A DNA stretch of 64,000 nt from Epiperipatus broadwayi (GCA_028023455.1 JAQFVV010000144.1:1056001-1120000); one strand, 5' to 3'; positions 34,836 through 47,089 are shown, counted from the first letter of the stretch. The notes: generated by a model not told the origin, from the sequence alone. Translations and numbers: made by a program.

Positions 34836-36172
34836 GTAACTGATAAAATGTACAATCCACATGAAAGTTACCTAAGGGAAATTCCTCATATATTCCACCT
34901 TTTGACATCACAGAATGACAATTTTTTTTATAGCCCACTAAAATCAGCTAGACATCTGAGACTTTTATACTATTCTAATTAAATTATTGATTGCAAAATA
35001 ATGACAACTTGCTATAAAAAATGAGACATTATAATTTATTTACATATATATTATAAGTGAACACATACAATAGCATTCTTGGACTGTCAACTTACAAGAT
35101 AAGTGCATACAATTATGTATTTATCAATTTTATTTATTAGCTTTGTGAATTTTGCACACAGATAATATTGAATACTCTGGTGTAATATATTCTTGTATGA
35201 CTCTGAAAAGATATCAATCCACTGCATAAACTCATGATCACAAGTAATTATTATCATAGTTTTAAGATTTACTGACAGGGCAAATTAAGATGTGCTAATA
35301 CTAAAGACAAAAATAGATTATTCTAGGAATTAGTTAAATAACCCAAATAACTGACTACCATAATTAACTTCAGGCATAAATAACTAAAGTAGTACAGAAA
35401 ATGTAAAATACAAAACATCTGTATTACATTAATCTATAAAAAAAAACAAAAAACAAATACATGTACCAGGTATATGCAAATGATCAGAATAAGCTTCTAA
35501 ACCAGAATAAATGTACAACATGTATGAATGATCAGTAGATGCATACATATATCAAAATATGGACAAAGACAAGGCAAAATAATATTTGATAGGAATTTCT
35601 GTCTATTGCATATTATTGCACTAAATAAAATAATGAATGTAAGAGGCCAGCAGAGTAAACAAATGTGTCACACCTTGAGACAAAGACAGCCTAAACTAAA
35701 GTAGCTAGCTTAAGCAAATGTTTTAAATTACTTTTTTCATAATCCTGGGAGTGATGGTTTGTTGATATACAATCACCAACAACCTTAATTTTGTCTGTCT
35801 ATGCAGCCAGATTGAATTCAATTCAGGATTTGTTAAATTATAGGTTTAAAATGTTGTTTATATTTTGAATGAAGCGGAAATGGCTAAGCGCTTTCAGAGA
35901 CCTTGAGTCTCCATAATCATAGGCTATGATTATGGAGACTCAAGGTCTTTGCAAGCTCTTAGCCATATAACTTGTAAGAAAATTGAGACAAGCTTCACTT
36001 TTTTGCGTAAAGCGCAAGCTAAATTACTTACTATTCAAAGGTTTATTATCTATGTATATAAATTGTAAATATATAATTTTTATTCATTAAAATTGTTTAA
36101 AACATTTATTTTTAAACTTCCTTCAAATTTTTTAAATTATGGACATGAAGCATATATAAATATCGCTTCAAT
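34836..36172 (+). repeat. Long dispersed repeat, copy 2
   Basis: Matches copy 1 (offset about 3,920 bp) from 34836 to 35879 and again at about 36081-36170. Between these blocks lie an 87-bp palindrome and about 115 bp of unrelated sequence. Divergence is moderate, with many substitutions and small indels. Confidence 0.8.
35880..35966. repeat. 87-bp near-perfect palindrome
   Basis: The arms begin ATGGCTAAG and end CTTAGCCAT. They pair over about 43 bp with a few mismatches in the outer third and a centre of a single base (ATCATAG-G-CTATGAT). It lies exactly at the breakpoint of the long repeat. It could be a miniature foldback transposon or a hairpin left by a repair event; with almost no loop it is an unlikely miRNA precursor. 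Confidence 0.85.
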
Positions 36173-37485
36173 AGTGATTTCTGATTCTCTTTAACCAAAT
36201 CGAGTGTGTGATAATTATTCATATATGACTTAAAACAATTTATTGAATAAAATTATTGAAAATATCTTTGCTGCATATTCATTCAGTGATAATTACTGCA
36301 GTCTTGTCTATTATCTTTATTTTTAAAGATTCAAACAATAGACACATTTTAAAAATCAGATGGCACAATTTCTTGAGTCCATATATTCCTAAAACATCCA
36401 ATATTTTTGAAGCTAATGTATTACTACTATATTTTAAAATTTCTCTAAGCATTTCATTAGGACTTTCAGATTTTCTATTTTTAAAATTATAAAGAGTTGT
36501 TTGACTTTACTAAATTAGATATCTTTGTTTTTATAAGTAGATAAAAATGGATGCATCATTAAAATTCATCATTTCACTTCTTGTATCAATATTTAAAAGA
36601 TAATCAAAATACTTCTAGCTATTTGAAATATAAATATCATATAAAAGTCATTACTGGATTTATAGGATTGTGATATTGTTACTCAAATTCATATGTTGCT
36701 TTTAATGGATAAAAAAAAAAAAAAATCTAGAGTGCCCACAATCAGAAAATGTTTATATCTCATCTCACTTTTAATGCATCATTCATTTTTAAACCATCTT
36801 GACACTCATTGATCTTCTGCTTTGAAATCTCTGTGTTTATTACTTAAGTTTCACTTTTATTATTCAGCTAAACACAAAATGCTATATGATTTCTTTTAAT
36901 CAAATCATTAATAATAAGATTATTGTCAGAAAACAGCCAGTGTTTTTTTAATGAACCCCAAAATAGCCTTATTTATATCTAGTACATGTAATAAGGAATT
37001 TTATATTTCTGTAAAATGATAATCTTGAAAGTCCAAATTAGAAATTTTGATGCTGTAATTTAGCATGTATAATAGATAATTCTAAAAAAGTGAACATCAA
37101 TTTTCTTGCAAATTTGAATAGAGTAAGATTATTTCTTAATTCAACTATTATTTTAATTTTAAAGTGTACTAATTTGTGATTCAAGTAGTAAGTTTTCACA
37201 TAATATGAACTTTTTTTGTATTTTGATTCCTAATCATAATATAGGCTAATAAATGACATTGTTTTGAATATACGTGCATCTATCTTTCTATGTAATTATT
37301 TTTCTTCCTAAACAAAATATTTGTAGTAGTAATTCCATGTGTAGTGCTAAATAAAGTTGTATTTTTACATATTTCAGTAAATTATTAATTACACTTTATT
37401 TTTAACAAAAATAAAACTCAGTGAAAGTATATGTAATTGACAGAATTTAGGGTCTTAACATAGCAATAGTATATATATATTTTAA
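36173..37485. other. AT-rich non-coding sequence
   Basis: No gene or repeat recognised. A 78-codon frame at 36256-36492 is low-complexity. Confidence 0.4.
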
Positions 37486-37486
37486 T

Positions 37487-37594
37487 GATCCAAATGAAAG
37501 TGAAGATCGAATCTTACCGTAATCTGTACTACAAAGGCGCTATCTAGGCATTTGAACCTAGAAAAATTTATATAGTAGGCAGATACGTAAGTTA
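37487..37594 (-). repeat. Conserved foldable block, copy 1
   Basis: About 105 bp highly similar to 61690-61792 and 63181-63283. It contains the hairpin TCTAGG-CATTTGAA-CCTAGA. An outer imperfect stem is formed by ATCTG.ACTAC and GTAGGCAGAT, extended in this copy by GAATCTTA/TAAGATTC. On the minus strand the inner hairpin resembles a tRNA T-arm (GGTTCAAATGCC). Confidence 0.75.
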
Positions 37595-38494
37595 AGATTC
37601 AAAAATTTTTTTTAATTAAAACATAACACACACACCAAAAAAAATGAAATGAAAATGATTGCTTAAACATCTGCATAAAAAATATTAACAATTGAATTTG
37701 CATTTTTAAGTCAGATAAGAGTTCTTATTTTCAGCTATTAATTAATTGCAATTTTAGGAAAGTTCTTATTAGATAGACACAAGAGTTCATACTTTACAGA
37801 TTGAGCAGATTTAGAGGTCCATCTTCATGATCACTTTCATACATTGTTTGTCCTTTGAAATGAAACTGCAACTTGCCATGCATTTGGTCAGGAACTGTCA
37901 TCAATAGGCCTCAGCTGGTTGTCCGGAAAATTAAATCTATTGCAAACTTCCACATCGTGAAAATCTGCAATATAGCTAGTTATAACGATATATTCATAGT
38001 CAGCTCTCAGATAACAATTATAATAATCCTTTGGCTTTTATATTTTTCTTAGCCTCTTATCATTAAATCTCGGGATTCAACCAGCAAGACGTCACTAATC
38101 CTTTCGTGTTTCAGTTATGGTCTGTGCTGTCATTTTTGTGCTTGCATTGGTCATTTAATTTCTTTGTATTCTCTTACCATTTAATTTATTTTAAGTGCCT
38201 CAAGGGCCAGTTTGCTTTCGAACAATCATTTAATTAATAAAATAATCATTTTCATTTTCTAAGATTATAGAAATCAACATTATTTCTATTTTTAAAATAT
38301 CAATCTTTATATTTTTACTTTTTTTTTTTACAACAAAAAAAAAATACTTTCAAATACTTTTTCTTAAAATAGTTTGTTTTCCATCTGTGCGACAATATAT
38401 ATATTAAACAACTTTTAATTTTCAGTTTTTAAGTTTTTTTCTTTTTAATAAATCAATTTTTATTTACGGTCTTTTTATTTTCATTTTAAAATAA

Positions 38495-38521
38495 TGTAAC
38501 GGAATATTATATTCCGTTACA
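38495..38521. repeat. 27-bp perfect palindrome at a repeat end
   Basis: TGTAACGGAATAT, one T, then the exact complement. The equivalent site in the second copy (62455-62479) also has TGTAAC ... GTTACA ends but a different centre. Confidence 0.8.
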
Positions 38522-38529
38522 ATATATAT

Positions 38530-41050
38530 ATAACACATTAAATGCATTCAAGGAAATTATATATATATATTTATTCAGTAGTGAGATCAATTGGTTCTCC
38601 AAAATGTCCCATAAATCATAAATCTTACATAAGAAAAAACAGTTATAATGAATTCTTATGACAAAAATTTAATTTATCTTAAATTCAGAATATATAAAAA
38701 CATGATTAAAAAATAACACTTCAAGTTTTAATAAGCATATTATTAATAAAAAATGTTCTAATTTATAGTTAATAGATAAACAGAAAAGAAAATAATAGGT
38801 TTTTAATTAAATGTTTTAAAGAATATATATAGATTTTTTTTTTTAAAAAAAAAAGGAAATCGTTTCTCTTTGAGTTGTGATTGTTGGTAATAGGAAAGGG
38901 GAGTGAGATAAGGTAAATTTTTGGTTATAAATATATTTTGTATTTTTTTTTTTTTTTAGAATATGTGTTATTTGTTATATATATATTTTATTTTATTTTA
39001 GTGTGTTTTGAAAAAGAACTATATAAAATAGTCAAAACGTTGGATTTTTTTTAATGATTATAGTCATAAAAAACAAGTTTTAAAAAGGAGTTAGTTTGTT
39101 TTATTTCTATTTTTAATTATACTATATAAAAGACATTTAAATAGCAGTAATATTTTTTTTAAAAATAATTTCTTCATTGATTCTGCCATTTTGATTGTTA
39201 TATAGACAGAGAATATTATTTTCTAAGTTATGCTTCATTAAAAGAAAGCATATAGAAAAAGAAATTAGCACAATGTACATTTTAAATTTTATGTTTGGTG
39301 CATTTTATGTTCCACTGTCAAAGTTTTCTATTTTTGTAATTTCTAAACAATAAAACTTTGAAATTTTTTTTTCCATTGCTTTTTTTTTTTTTTTGCAAAT
39401 TTATTTATTTCATATAAATGCAGTTGAAATTAAATAAAGAAATATATAGTTGATTGCTATAATTTTAATTATTCAAGTTTTTTGCCAGTAGTGTATTTCT
39501 TTACATTTGTTGGGGGGGGGGGAGCAACATTATCATGAATATGTAAAATTACAAGATTATTGATTTAAAATTGAGCAAATAAATATTTTCAACTTAAATT
39601 TACTAATTAATTGTATGATTAGTAATTGCATCATGTATGAAGTTATTTTTCTCTATTTTTTTATTCAAAATAATTTAGAATTATAATGACTGCATTTTTG
39701 CTATGGGTAATTTTAAAATTAATACACTTTTTAAATTTATTATTAATTTTGCATTGAATAAAATTTATATTTTTTTATGTTTATCATAAAAACTGCCATT
39801 ATCTTGAACATGTCAGAAACAACTTAGGAGACTACTGATTTGAAATTGAGCAAATAAATAATATTTTAAACTTGTGTTTAATAATTTTTCATTATATAAA
39901 GATGATTATCATTTGCATAATACACAAATTATTTTTTTTCTTTTTTAAACCTAAAATAATTTAGTGTTACAAGGGCCAACATTTGATTGAGACAATATTT
40001 TAGCTAATATACCCATTTTAAAATAATTTATTAATAATGCACTTCTATTATTGTATATGATTAAACTATATACATGAATTATATTTTGTACTGAATGAAA
40101 CTTAAACCTTTTTTTTTTGCTTTTGCTGTGAAAGCATTGATTGTCTTGTAAGGTTACTGGAGGAAATTAGATAATAAGTACATCAGTTATATATTAACTC
40201 TCTAATCAAAATATAGCATGGTGTACTGTGTAATGAATAAATTCTATATTTTACTGTAAAGCATGAGTAACATCATTTTATCCTCAAATGAATGACAGCC
40301 TTTATGAGTGAAATAGCTATCATTTATAAAAATGGCAGATTTTTTTAAAAAAAAAAAGTTTCAATTTTTTTAAAAAAATTGAATGTTGTGAATCAAAATA
40401 GTAGATACAAATTGATGATGATTACTATGGTATATCTTTGCATAAAACTCCATATGTGGGGAAAAGTGTATAATGTTGGAAAATGCTGTATTTAATAATA
40501 TTATATATACTTGATTGAGTCTGGTTTATTTATATATAAATGTAAATAGAGAAGATGGGTTTTATCTTTTTCTCATAAAATCTCTGCCTAGTGTTTTGAA
40601 TTAGGAGTTCTTTGTGCAGTCATTATTACTATCTGATTGGTGTCATTTAAGCATTTTAAGGCATATCTGTCAAAGGTTTCAGCCTTTCATGTTATTATAT
40701 ACTTGATTTATAGTTGTCCCCTAAAATGTGTAAAAGTAAACTCTCACATAGGTGTGATTCTAAAGTTGTATAAAAAGAGGCTGATATTTACTTCTTGTAT
40801 GTAGTCAGTTTCATTTCTTGTCTAAAATATTTACTATATTGAATATTTATTTATATGTCTGAGATTTTTAATAATTTGAAAGGGAAAAATCCTATTTTTT
40901 ATTGTTCTTTTCTAATGTCCAAGTTTTTCAATAAAATATTTTATAATTAGATATATATGGTAGTAGTTTTGGGAGTCTGGGGAATTAATAGAAAGAATAG
41001 TGTGCTTTATAAAGATATCTGATATAAGGCACACGTGATTGATTTCCAAT
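38530..41050. other. AT-rich non-coding sequence
   Basis: Poly-A/T runs, a G run near 39511-39522 and an A-T palindromic tract near 40340-40381. Two similar phrases, ATTTAAAATTGAGCAAATAAATA near 39563 and its variant near 39838, hint at an old duplication of about 275 bp. No gene. Confidence 0.4.
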
Positions 41051-41212
41051 ATATATATATATGAAAAACAAAAACAAGTTTTATATACGTAAAAACCTGC
41101 TATCACTTGTATTAATGATCAATAGATGGAGCTTTACCAAGACCTCCAAACAAGCGTATTTGTTTACATAAACGTCAGAGTCAATATTCACTGTCTCTTT
41201 CATTTTGCTCCA

Positions 41213-41259
41213 CCCTCAGATCAGCTGATTTCAAGCTGATTTGCTCTCATCAGTGAGGG
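41213..41259 (-). ncRNA. Hammerhead ribozyme, unit 1
   Basis: Minus strand from 41259: stem I CCCTCA; core CTGATGA (41253-41247); stem II GAGC-AAATCA-GCTT (four pairs, G-U at the base); GAA (41232-41230); stem III ATC-AGCT-GAT; cleavage base C (41219); stem I partner TGAGGG (41218-41213). Stem I is 6 bp without mismatch and stem III 3 bp. All core nucleotides fit the consensus. The only departure is G-U instead of G-C closing stem II. Predicted self-cleavage lies between 41219 and 41218 of the minus-strand RNA, releasing 414-nt monomers. Tertiary loop contacts cannot be judged here. Confidence 0.85.
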
Positions 41260-41626
41260 ATAGAAGTTAGAAACTAGACCTAAATATTAACTCCAAGCGT
41301 TTATGCAAAACGTTTCTATCAGTTTGCAAGCATGAATTTTTTAGACACCTAAATGTCTTCAAACTCAGCCTATCAAACTAGATAGCTATATGGGTCTGAT
41401 ATCAGTTCAGATTCTCCACATAGTGAAAGCTTCTGCAATCTATATCATTGCAAGAAAACTTTAAAGGTACATTTATGAAAAACAAAAACAAGTTTTATAT
41501 ACATAAAAACCTGCTATCGCTTGTATTAATGATCAATAGATAGAACTTTACCAAGACCTCCAAACAAGCGTATTTGTTTACATAAACGTCAGAGTCAATA
41601 TTCACTGTCTCTTTCATTTTGCTCCA

Positions 41627-41673
41627 CCCTCAGATCAGCTGATTTCAAGCTGATTTGCTCTCATCAGTGAGGG
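41627..41673 (-). ncRNA. Hammerhead ribozyme, unit 2
   Basis: Identical over its 47 bases to the unit 1 ribozyme, displaced by 414 bp. Predicted cleavage lies between 41633 and 41632 on the minus strand. Two equal sites one monomer apart would free one exact monomer from a minus-strand transcript. Confidence 0.85.
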
Positions 41674-42088
41674 ATAGAAGTTAGAAACTAGACCTAAATA
41701 TTAACTCCAAGCATTTATGCAAAACGTTTCTATCAGTTTGCAAGCATGAATTTTTTAGACACCTAAATGTCTTCAAACTCAGCCTATCAAACTAGATAGC
41801 TATATGGGTCTGATATCAGTTCAGATTCTCCACATAGTGAAAGCTTCTGCAATCTATATCATTGCAAGAAAACTTTAAAGGTACATTTATGAAAAACAAA
41901 AACAAGTTTTATATACGTAAAAACCTGCTATCGCTTGTATTAATGATCAATAGATAGAGCTTTACCAAGACCTCCAAACAAGCGTATTTGTTTACATAAA
42001 CGTCAGAGTCAATATTCACTGTCTCTTTCATTTTGCTCCACCTTCAGATCAGCGGAGTTAATATTTAGGTCTAGTTTCTAACTTCTAT

Positions 42089-42135
42089 CCCTCACTGATG
42101 AGAGCAAATCAGCTTGAAATCAGCTGATCTGAGGT
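42089..42135 (+). ncRNA. Hammerhead ribozyme in the inverted partial unit
   Basis: The plus strand carries the same order: CCCTCA, CTGATGA (42095-42101), GAGC-AAATCA-GCTT, GAA, ATC-AGCT-GAT, C at 42129, then TGAGGT. The last base breaks the outermost stem I pair, leaving 5 bp. The core is complete, so a plus-strand transcript of this locus could also cleave. Confidence 0.8.
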
Positions 42136-42242
42136 TGGAGCAAAATGAAAGAGACAGTGAATATTGACTCTGACGTTTATGTAAACAAATACGCTTGTTT
42201 GGAGGTCTTGGTAAAGCTCCATCTATTGATCATATATATATA

Positions 42243-43800
42243 ATCATTAAAACCAGTCAATACAGACAATTCCAATATCAATAATAATCAAAAATCTCAA
42301 CCTATTGTCAAGGCAACCTCATTTTAACATTGAACCACCCTGACAAAATTGATAAAACTACATATCTGTAATAATTTTGAGAATCTTCTCTATTAAAAAG
42401 TTGTACAGGTATAATGTTCAGCTATTGTGAGATAGTAACTATAAGATATGAATCAGTTGATTTTTCTCACTGGATGATTTACATTATGAAATGGTTTATA
42501 TTTTGATTTTTTGTTTGGTAACTTAAAAAATATTGATCCCATTTCAGAGCTGAGACTTATTAAGAACTCAAAAAAATTTTGAGATTTTCATCTAGATTCT
42601 ATATATTTTCAGCTGCCAATAAATTATCTTTTTAACATTTTTTTTTCCTCATATTTTTTTTAAATAGTAATGTAGAACTATTAGAACTGACAAAAGAATA
42701 ATAATATACCTGCTGTTGCATTCAATAACCAAAACAAACAAGCTCTGATATAATTTCTAATACATTTTCCCATTTGTTTAATTATTTGTATTTAAGAAGA
42801 TATAAAGTAACCTAAATTATATAAAAAAATATATTAAATCTTTTATAGTAAGCATTATAATAAATATAAGTAACGCCTCGGCTATTTAACAGAATATTAC
42901 ATATAAATGTATAACGCATGTATTCATACGATGTATATATATATTTTTTACAGATGTATAAATGATTGACTGAAAATATAAATAGTTAAAGGGAATAGAC
43001 TATAGACATTAAATTTAATTCTATAATTTGACTTAACTATTTAAATCTTATTATTATTGCTTATCCTTGTTTTAAACATCACTCTAAGTTATATTTCTTC
43101 ATTATATAAATACATAAGTATGCAAAATTCAATATGATTTAATCTTTTACATTCTTAATGAGGCAAGTTAACTCAATTCTAACTTAGGATTACTCAAAAT
43201 ACATGTACATTTGGAAATCGTTTGTAGTTATTTGACTCTAGCTTACTGATCTACTTTATATGAACCATCTTCAAAAGTTTATACAGAATTAATAAAAGAG
43301 GGTTTTTCAGAATTCACAAATCTGTAATTCATATAAATTTAAAAGAAAATCTTAAAATTACCTTAACTTGGAATTGTTTAATATTTTACATTATACTTTC
43401 TACTTTCTTTTTTTTTTTTTGATCGGAAATTTTCAATTTATATAACATATAAATATTTTTCAAACATATATATAAAATAAATATTTTAGCTTTATACTTA
43501 TAAAATTTGTCACTGTATAGGATAAGAAAAAACCTGTCTATTATTTGAAAAGTTATATGACTTTCAAGCACCAAGTTGCTAGATAGTTGTTTATTAATTT
43601 TATATTGTTCCTTTTCTCTTTATATATATGATATCAGTTAACTGGTTATCAAATGAATTATTAGAGCCTTTGCTTAAACCAATGCAATATCAGCAGTCTG
43701 TTGCCGAAGTAATCCTCACTTAAATAACAAATGGTATTCTGTGCTAAGTTTTAAGTAGACAGTGAGGAAAAACAATAATTGCTAAATCTTTTTCATATAT
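42243..43800. other. AT-rich non-coding sequence
   Basis: No gene or defined repeat. Short (TA)n tracts near 42931-42942. The 62-codon minus-strand frame at 43386-43574 is low-complexity. Confidence 0.45.
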
Positions 43801-43810
43801 ATTATTTACA

Positions 43811-44325
43811 ATTCAATTAATAATTTATAATTCAAGCAGACGGTAGATTGAAGCCCTGATTTCAGCATGGTGAGCAAAACTTTTGGCTTATCTAAGCTGT
43901 AAGCATAAGCTACACTTATGTTTTTCAAACTGATATTCACAGTGAAGTGCATATAAATTCATAAAAGTGCATGACTGGAGGTTTGTTCATTCTTTATAAT
44001 ATTATATATGCAGTCTGCTATATTACGGTAAATTCAAAATTTACTATATATTTAGCCACAGGTGGTTCAAAATGAGATTTTATCTCTCTTCTGCTACAGA
44101 ACGAATAAATCTGTACAATTCAGTTAACAATTTATAACTCAGGCACATGATAGATTGAAGCCTTGATTTCAGCATGGTGAGTAAAGGTTGGCTTATATAT
44201 AGATTGAACTCTAAGTATAAATGTACATTTACGCTTTTCAAATCAATGCTAATGGATAAGTGCATGTAAATTCGTAAAAGTGTACGACCAGAGGTTTGTT
44301 CTTGCTTTATAATAATATTTACATT
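43811..44325 (+). repeat. Direct duplication, period about 300 bp
   Basis: 43811-44010 and 44114-44320 share CAATT(A/C)A, ATTTATAA, TAGATTGAAGCC(C/T)TGATTTC, AGCATGGTGAG, GGCTTAT and GAGGTTTGTTC in order, with moderate divergence. An old tandem duplication with no coding content. Confidence 0.75.
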
Positions 44326-44408
44326 TTTATTATTTTAAAAAGTCCTTTTTGTGATACTGATTATAGTGGCTTTTGTTAATAATGTACCTGAAGATATATG
44401 CTTTATTT

Positions 44409-44483
44409 GAAATGTTTAATTCTATAAAATATATATATATATATTGAAATGTTTAATTCTATAAAATATATATATATATATTG
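44409..44483 (+). repeat. Short tandem duplication containing (TA)n
   Basis: GAAATGTTTAATTCTATAAA followed by (TA)n and TTGAAA occurs twice in succession (about 44409 and 44446). The period is about 37 bp and identity is near complete. Confidence 0.85.
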
Positions 44484-46540
44484 AAACAGGATGGAGTATT
44501 AGGAAGTGGAAGGAAAAAAGGGTTTGGACTGGGTGATAGCAAATCATCATCAACCCCAGTAAATTTACAATAAAATATCAATAATTTACAAAAGTATATA
44601 TAAGTAATATAGTATTTTATAAGAGCATGAGATTAGGAGAATCTCTAAGAGATCAGCCAGTCACTCCTTAGAGCAACTAAAGTATAATTAATCATCAACT
44701 AGCATTATAAAGTAAGAGAAAATACCAGTCATCAGTAAAAAGCAGATCAATATCATAAATCAACAATTAACAATCAACTTTGTGATTGGATTAGAAATGG
44801 CTCTTCTGTAGACCAGGCTAACTACTGAGCCTTTGCCAGCTTGGGCAATTATTTACACACAACTTGAATGCACCAACTTAGTGCCCATCCATTAGAATAC
44901 ACAATAATCAGAAATCGAAACAATAATGCTGGGACACATAAACACACTGATCATCATCAATGCTCTGGCTAATTAAGTACCATTAATAAACTGGCCAACT
45001 ATAAACTTAAATTTTTAATAAAACTAAACTAAAATTAAAGGTAGTGCATAGGCTTTAAAAAATATTCTCTTTTGCACCAACCAGGATGATGATTGGTCAT
45101 CTCTGGATGCCCCCAAAGCACTGATATACATCCCCATTAATATATTCATCTCATGCATGAATAAAGCTCTACTACTGTATGTAACCAAGATATGATGCAA
45201 TACAATTTTTAACAGTTGAATACAAGTTTATTAAAAACAACAAATAAAACTACACATATATTAGCTTTCTGGTTTTGATTACTTTACAAAATTTCAAATT
45301 ATCATATTGTAATTTACATAATTACTATTCAAAATTCAAATTGTTACATTGGTTTATATATATGTGTGCACAGATGCACAATTTCTAATATACAATTAAT
45401 ACATCTTTGAGTAGTCATTTGATAATAAAAAAATGATTAAAATTTTACATCTAAGTCATATTTGACAAGCATTGGTATTTGCAATACAATTGACAGATAT
45501 ATGCACACATACATATGGGTGCATGAAATATCTGAACATATTAAACTTGTCCTACAATAATACATGCGTAAGCTTTTAAATTATATTTTAAATAATACAA
45601 ATACTTATGCTAGGTTTACTAAAACATATACAGAATTGCACTGATTATTAACAAATTTAATTTTGTCAAACAATAAATAACAATTTTTATAATTAACAAT
45701 TCCATTTTGAATATGCATAAAATTTACATATTTATATGTGTATCAATATTTTAAAAAAATCAGTTTATCCAACTCCATTACAGCTTTCTTTTATTCTTTT
45801 TTAAAAAAAAAATATAATCAATTTTTGAGAGGTTAGAAAGCTTATTATTATGTTACCCCTTAACTAATTATAAATGTCTTTAAATTTAAAAATATAGACT
45901 TAAAATATCTTCCAGATGAATTATTTAAAAACAACTCACTTTTGTATATACTTATATCTGTGCTTCTCTGCATATAGACACAGCAGCATAGTATAACTAC
46001 TTCTTTATTCAGCTGGTGTTCCTCTTGGGCAAACTGTTTTTGTCAATCCAGGAAAATGTCATCATCAGGTAAAACTATGTAATTCAGGTATGGTTGGCTT
46101 TCTCCCTTCAGCAGTTGGTTCCCTAGACTTGGATTTGGTAAGCTTCAGGTCAGCAAGCTATTTTGTCTTCATTTGTTCAGGCTATTGATTCAGAAGTGAC
46201 CCAGCTTCAAATAAATCAAAACTCCTGTGAAGGAAAATGGTAGCAGCTCCTGGAACTACTGTCCTGCCGTCAGCTACATCAGTTCATGGTAGCTATTCTG
46301 CCAGCCATCTCTACAGGTAGCTTTACTGTGGCCATTCTCTTCTACAGTTACTAACTCTTCACAAAATATTTTAGCCAACTTTACAGCTAGCTCTTCTGCT
46401 AATCACTTTTCAAAAATATTAAAGCAAAACCTTGCAGTTGGCCTAGTTGGCCACTGCTTAAAATATTAAAACAAGACTCTTTGGGCTAACTTTTACAAAA
46501 CTGCCAACAAAACTAACTGATATTTTTTATTAGTCTTTTT
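44484..46540. other. Patches of unclassified repeat-like sequence
   Basis: 44510-45250 and 46000-46510 have higher complexity and G+C than the intervening AT-rich DNA. 45210-45245 (TTGAATACAAGTTTATTAAAAA) is LTR-tail-like. 46230-46400 contains repeated (G/C)TAGCT(A/C)TTCTGC words. No protein motif is legible, and the coordinates mark composition only. Confidence 0.3.
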
Positions 46541-47040
46541 ATAATCTTGGTTAGATCAGGTGATAAAAACGTAGTATGTTTTCAATCTGTCTAATCCTTT
46601 TGACAACAAACTTGAAATTTTTATCAAAGTGTGATTGGAAAAAGTTGATTTCAATTAACTTTAATCCTTTGGAATCTACATACATGTTTTTACTCAGATA
46701 ATAGAAATTTACAAATTAATTAAAAGATTTCAAAAATAAGACATTTTTATAATTATCAGAAAACATGCTTATTTTTAAAATTTCAAAATCAGAATAAAAA
46801 TATTACTTTTTATTTATCAGACCTTTTTTTAATTATTTAATTTTATAATAAAATATTATTTTAAATCCAGGTGTTATTTAACCCTTATTTTTATTTCAAT
46901 GAGTGTAGAAAATATCTACTACAATTTTTGTCTGTGTTTATTTTTACTTTTCATTTATTTTATATATATGGACACACTATATTATTGAGTGCTATGTAAC
47001 CCAAGTGGTTACAATATATATATATATTATAACGTTTTCC
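46541..47040. other. AT-rich non-coding sequence
   Basis: Nothing recognised; a (TA)n tract near 47016-47028. Confidence 0.4.
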
Positions 47041-47089
47041 GTTTTGTTAGGCCTCTACACGCTAATATAAACTGCGTGTGAGTTGATCA

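Larger units (their letters stand above)
37487..38521 (-). mobile_element. LTR-like dispersed repeat, copy 1 (about 1.03 kb)
   Basis: On the minus strand it begins with the terminus TGTAACGGAATAT and ends with a conserved block of about 105 bp (37487-37594). 61690-62479 has the same two ends and an intermediate match (TTAAGTGCCTCAAGGGCCAG at about 38190-38210 versus TTAAATGCCCAAGGGCTAG). TGTAACG is a common LTR start. No internal coding sequence adjoins, so it could be a solo LTR. Confidence 0.55.
41061..42232. mobile_element. Tandem 414-bp retrozyme-like array with inverted partial unit
   Basis: Units start with ATGAAAAACAAAAACAAG at 41061, 41475 and 41889, a period of exactly 414 bp. Units 1 and 2 are complete and almost identical. 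Unit 3 stops at about 42053, and an inverted partial unit (42054-42232) follows, ending at TTGATCA. The array sits between TA-repeat tracts (41050-41060 and 42231-42242). Each full unit carries a hammerhead fold on the minus strand, and the inverted piece carries it on the plus strand. There is no coding sequence. One ribozyme per tandem monomer of a few hundred bases is the hallmark of retrozymes. Confidence 0.88.

Noticed and set aside
30916-36172. Simple 3.9-kb tandem segmental duplication
   Set aside because: Only parts are homologous; the sequence before 34836 does not resemble that before 30916, so a dispersed repeat with a defined left end fits better.
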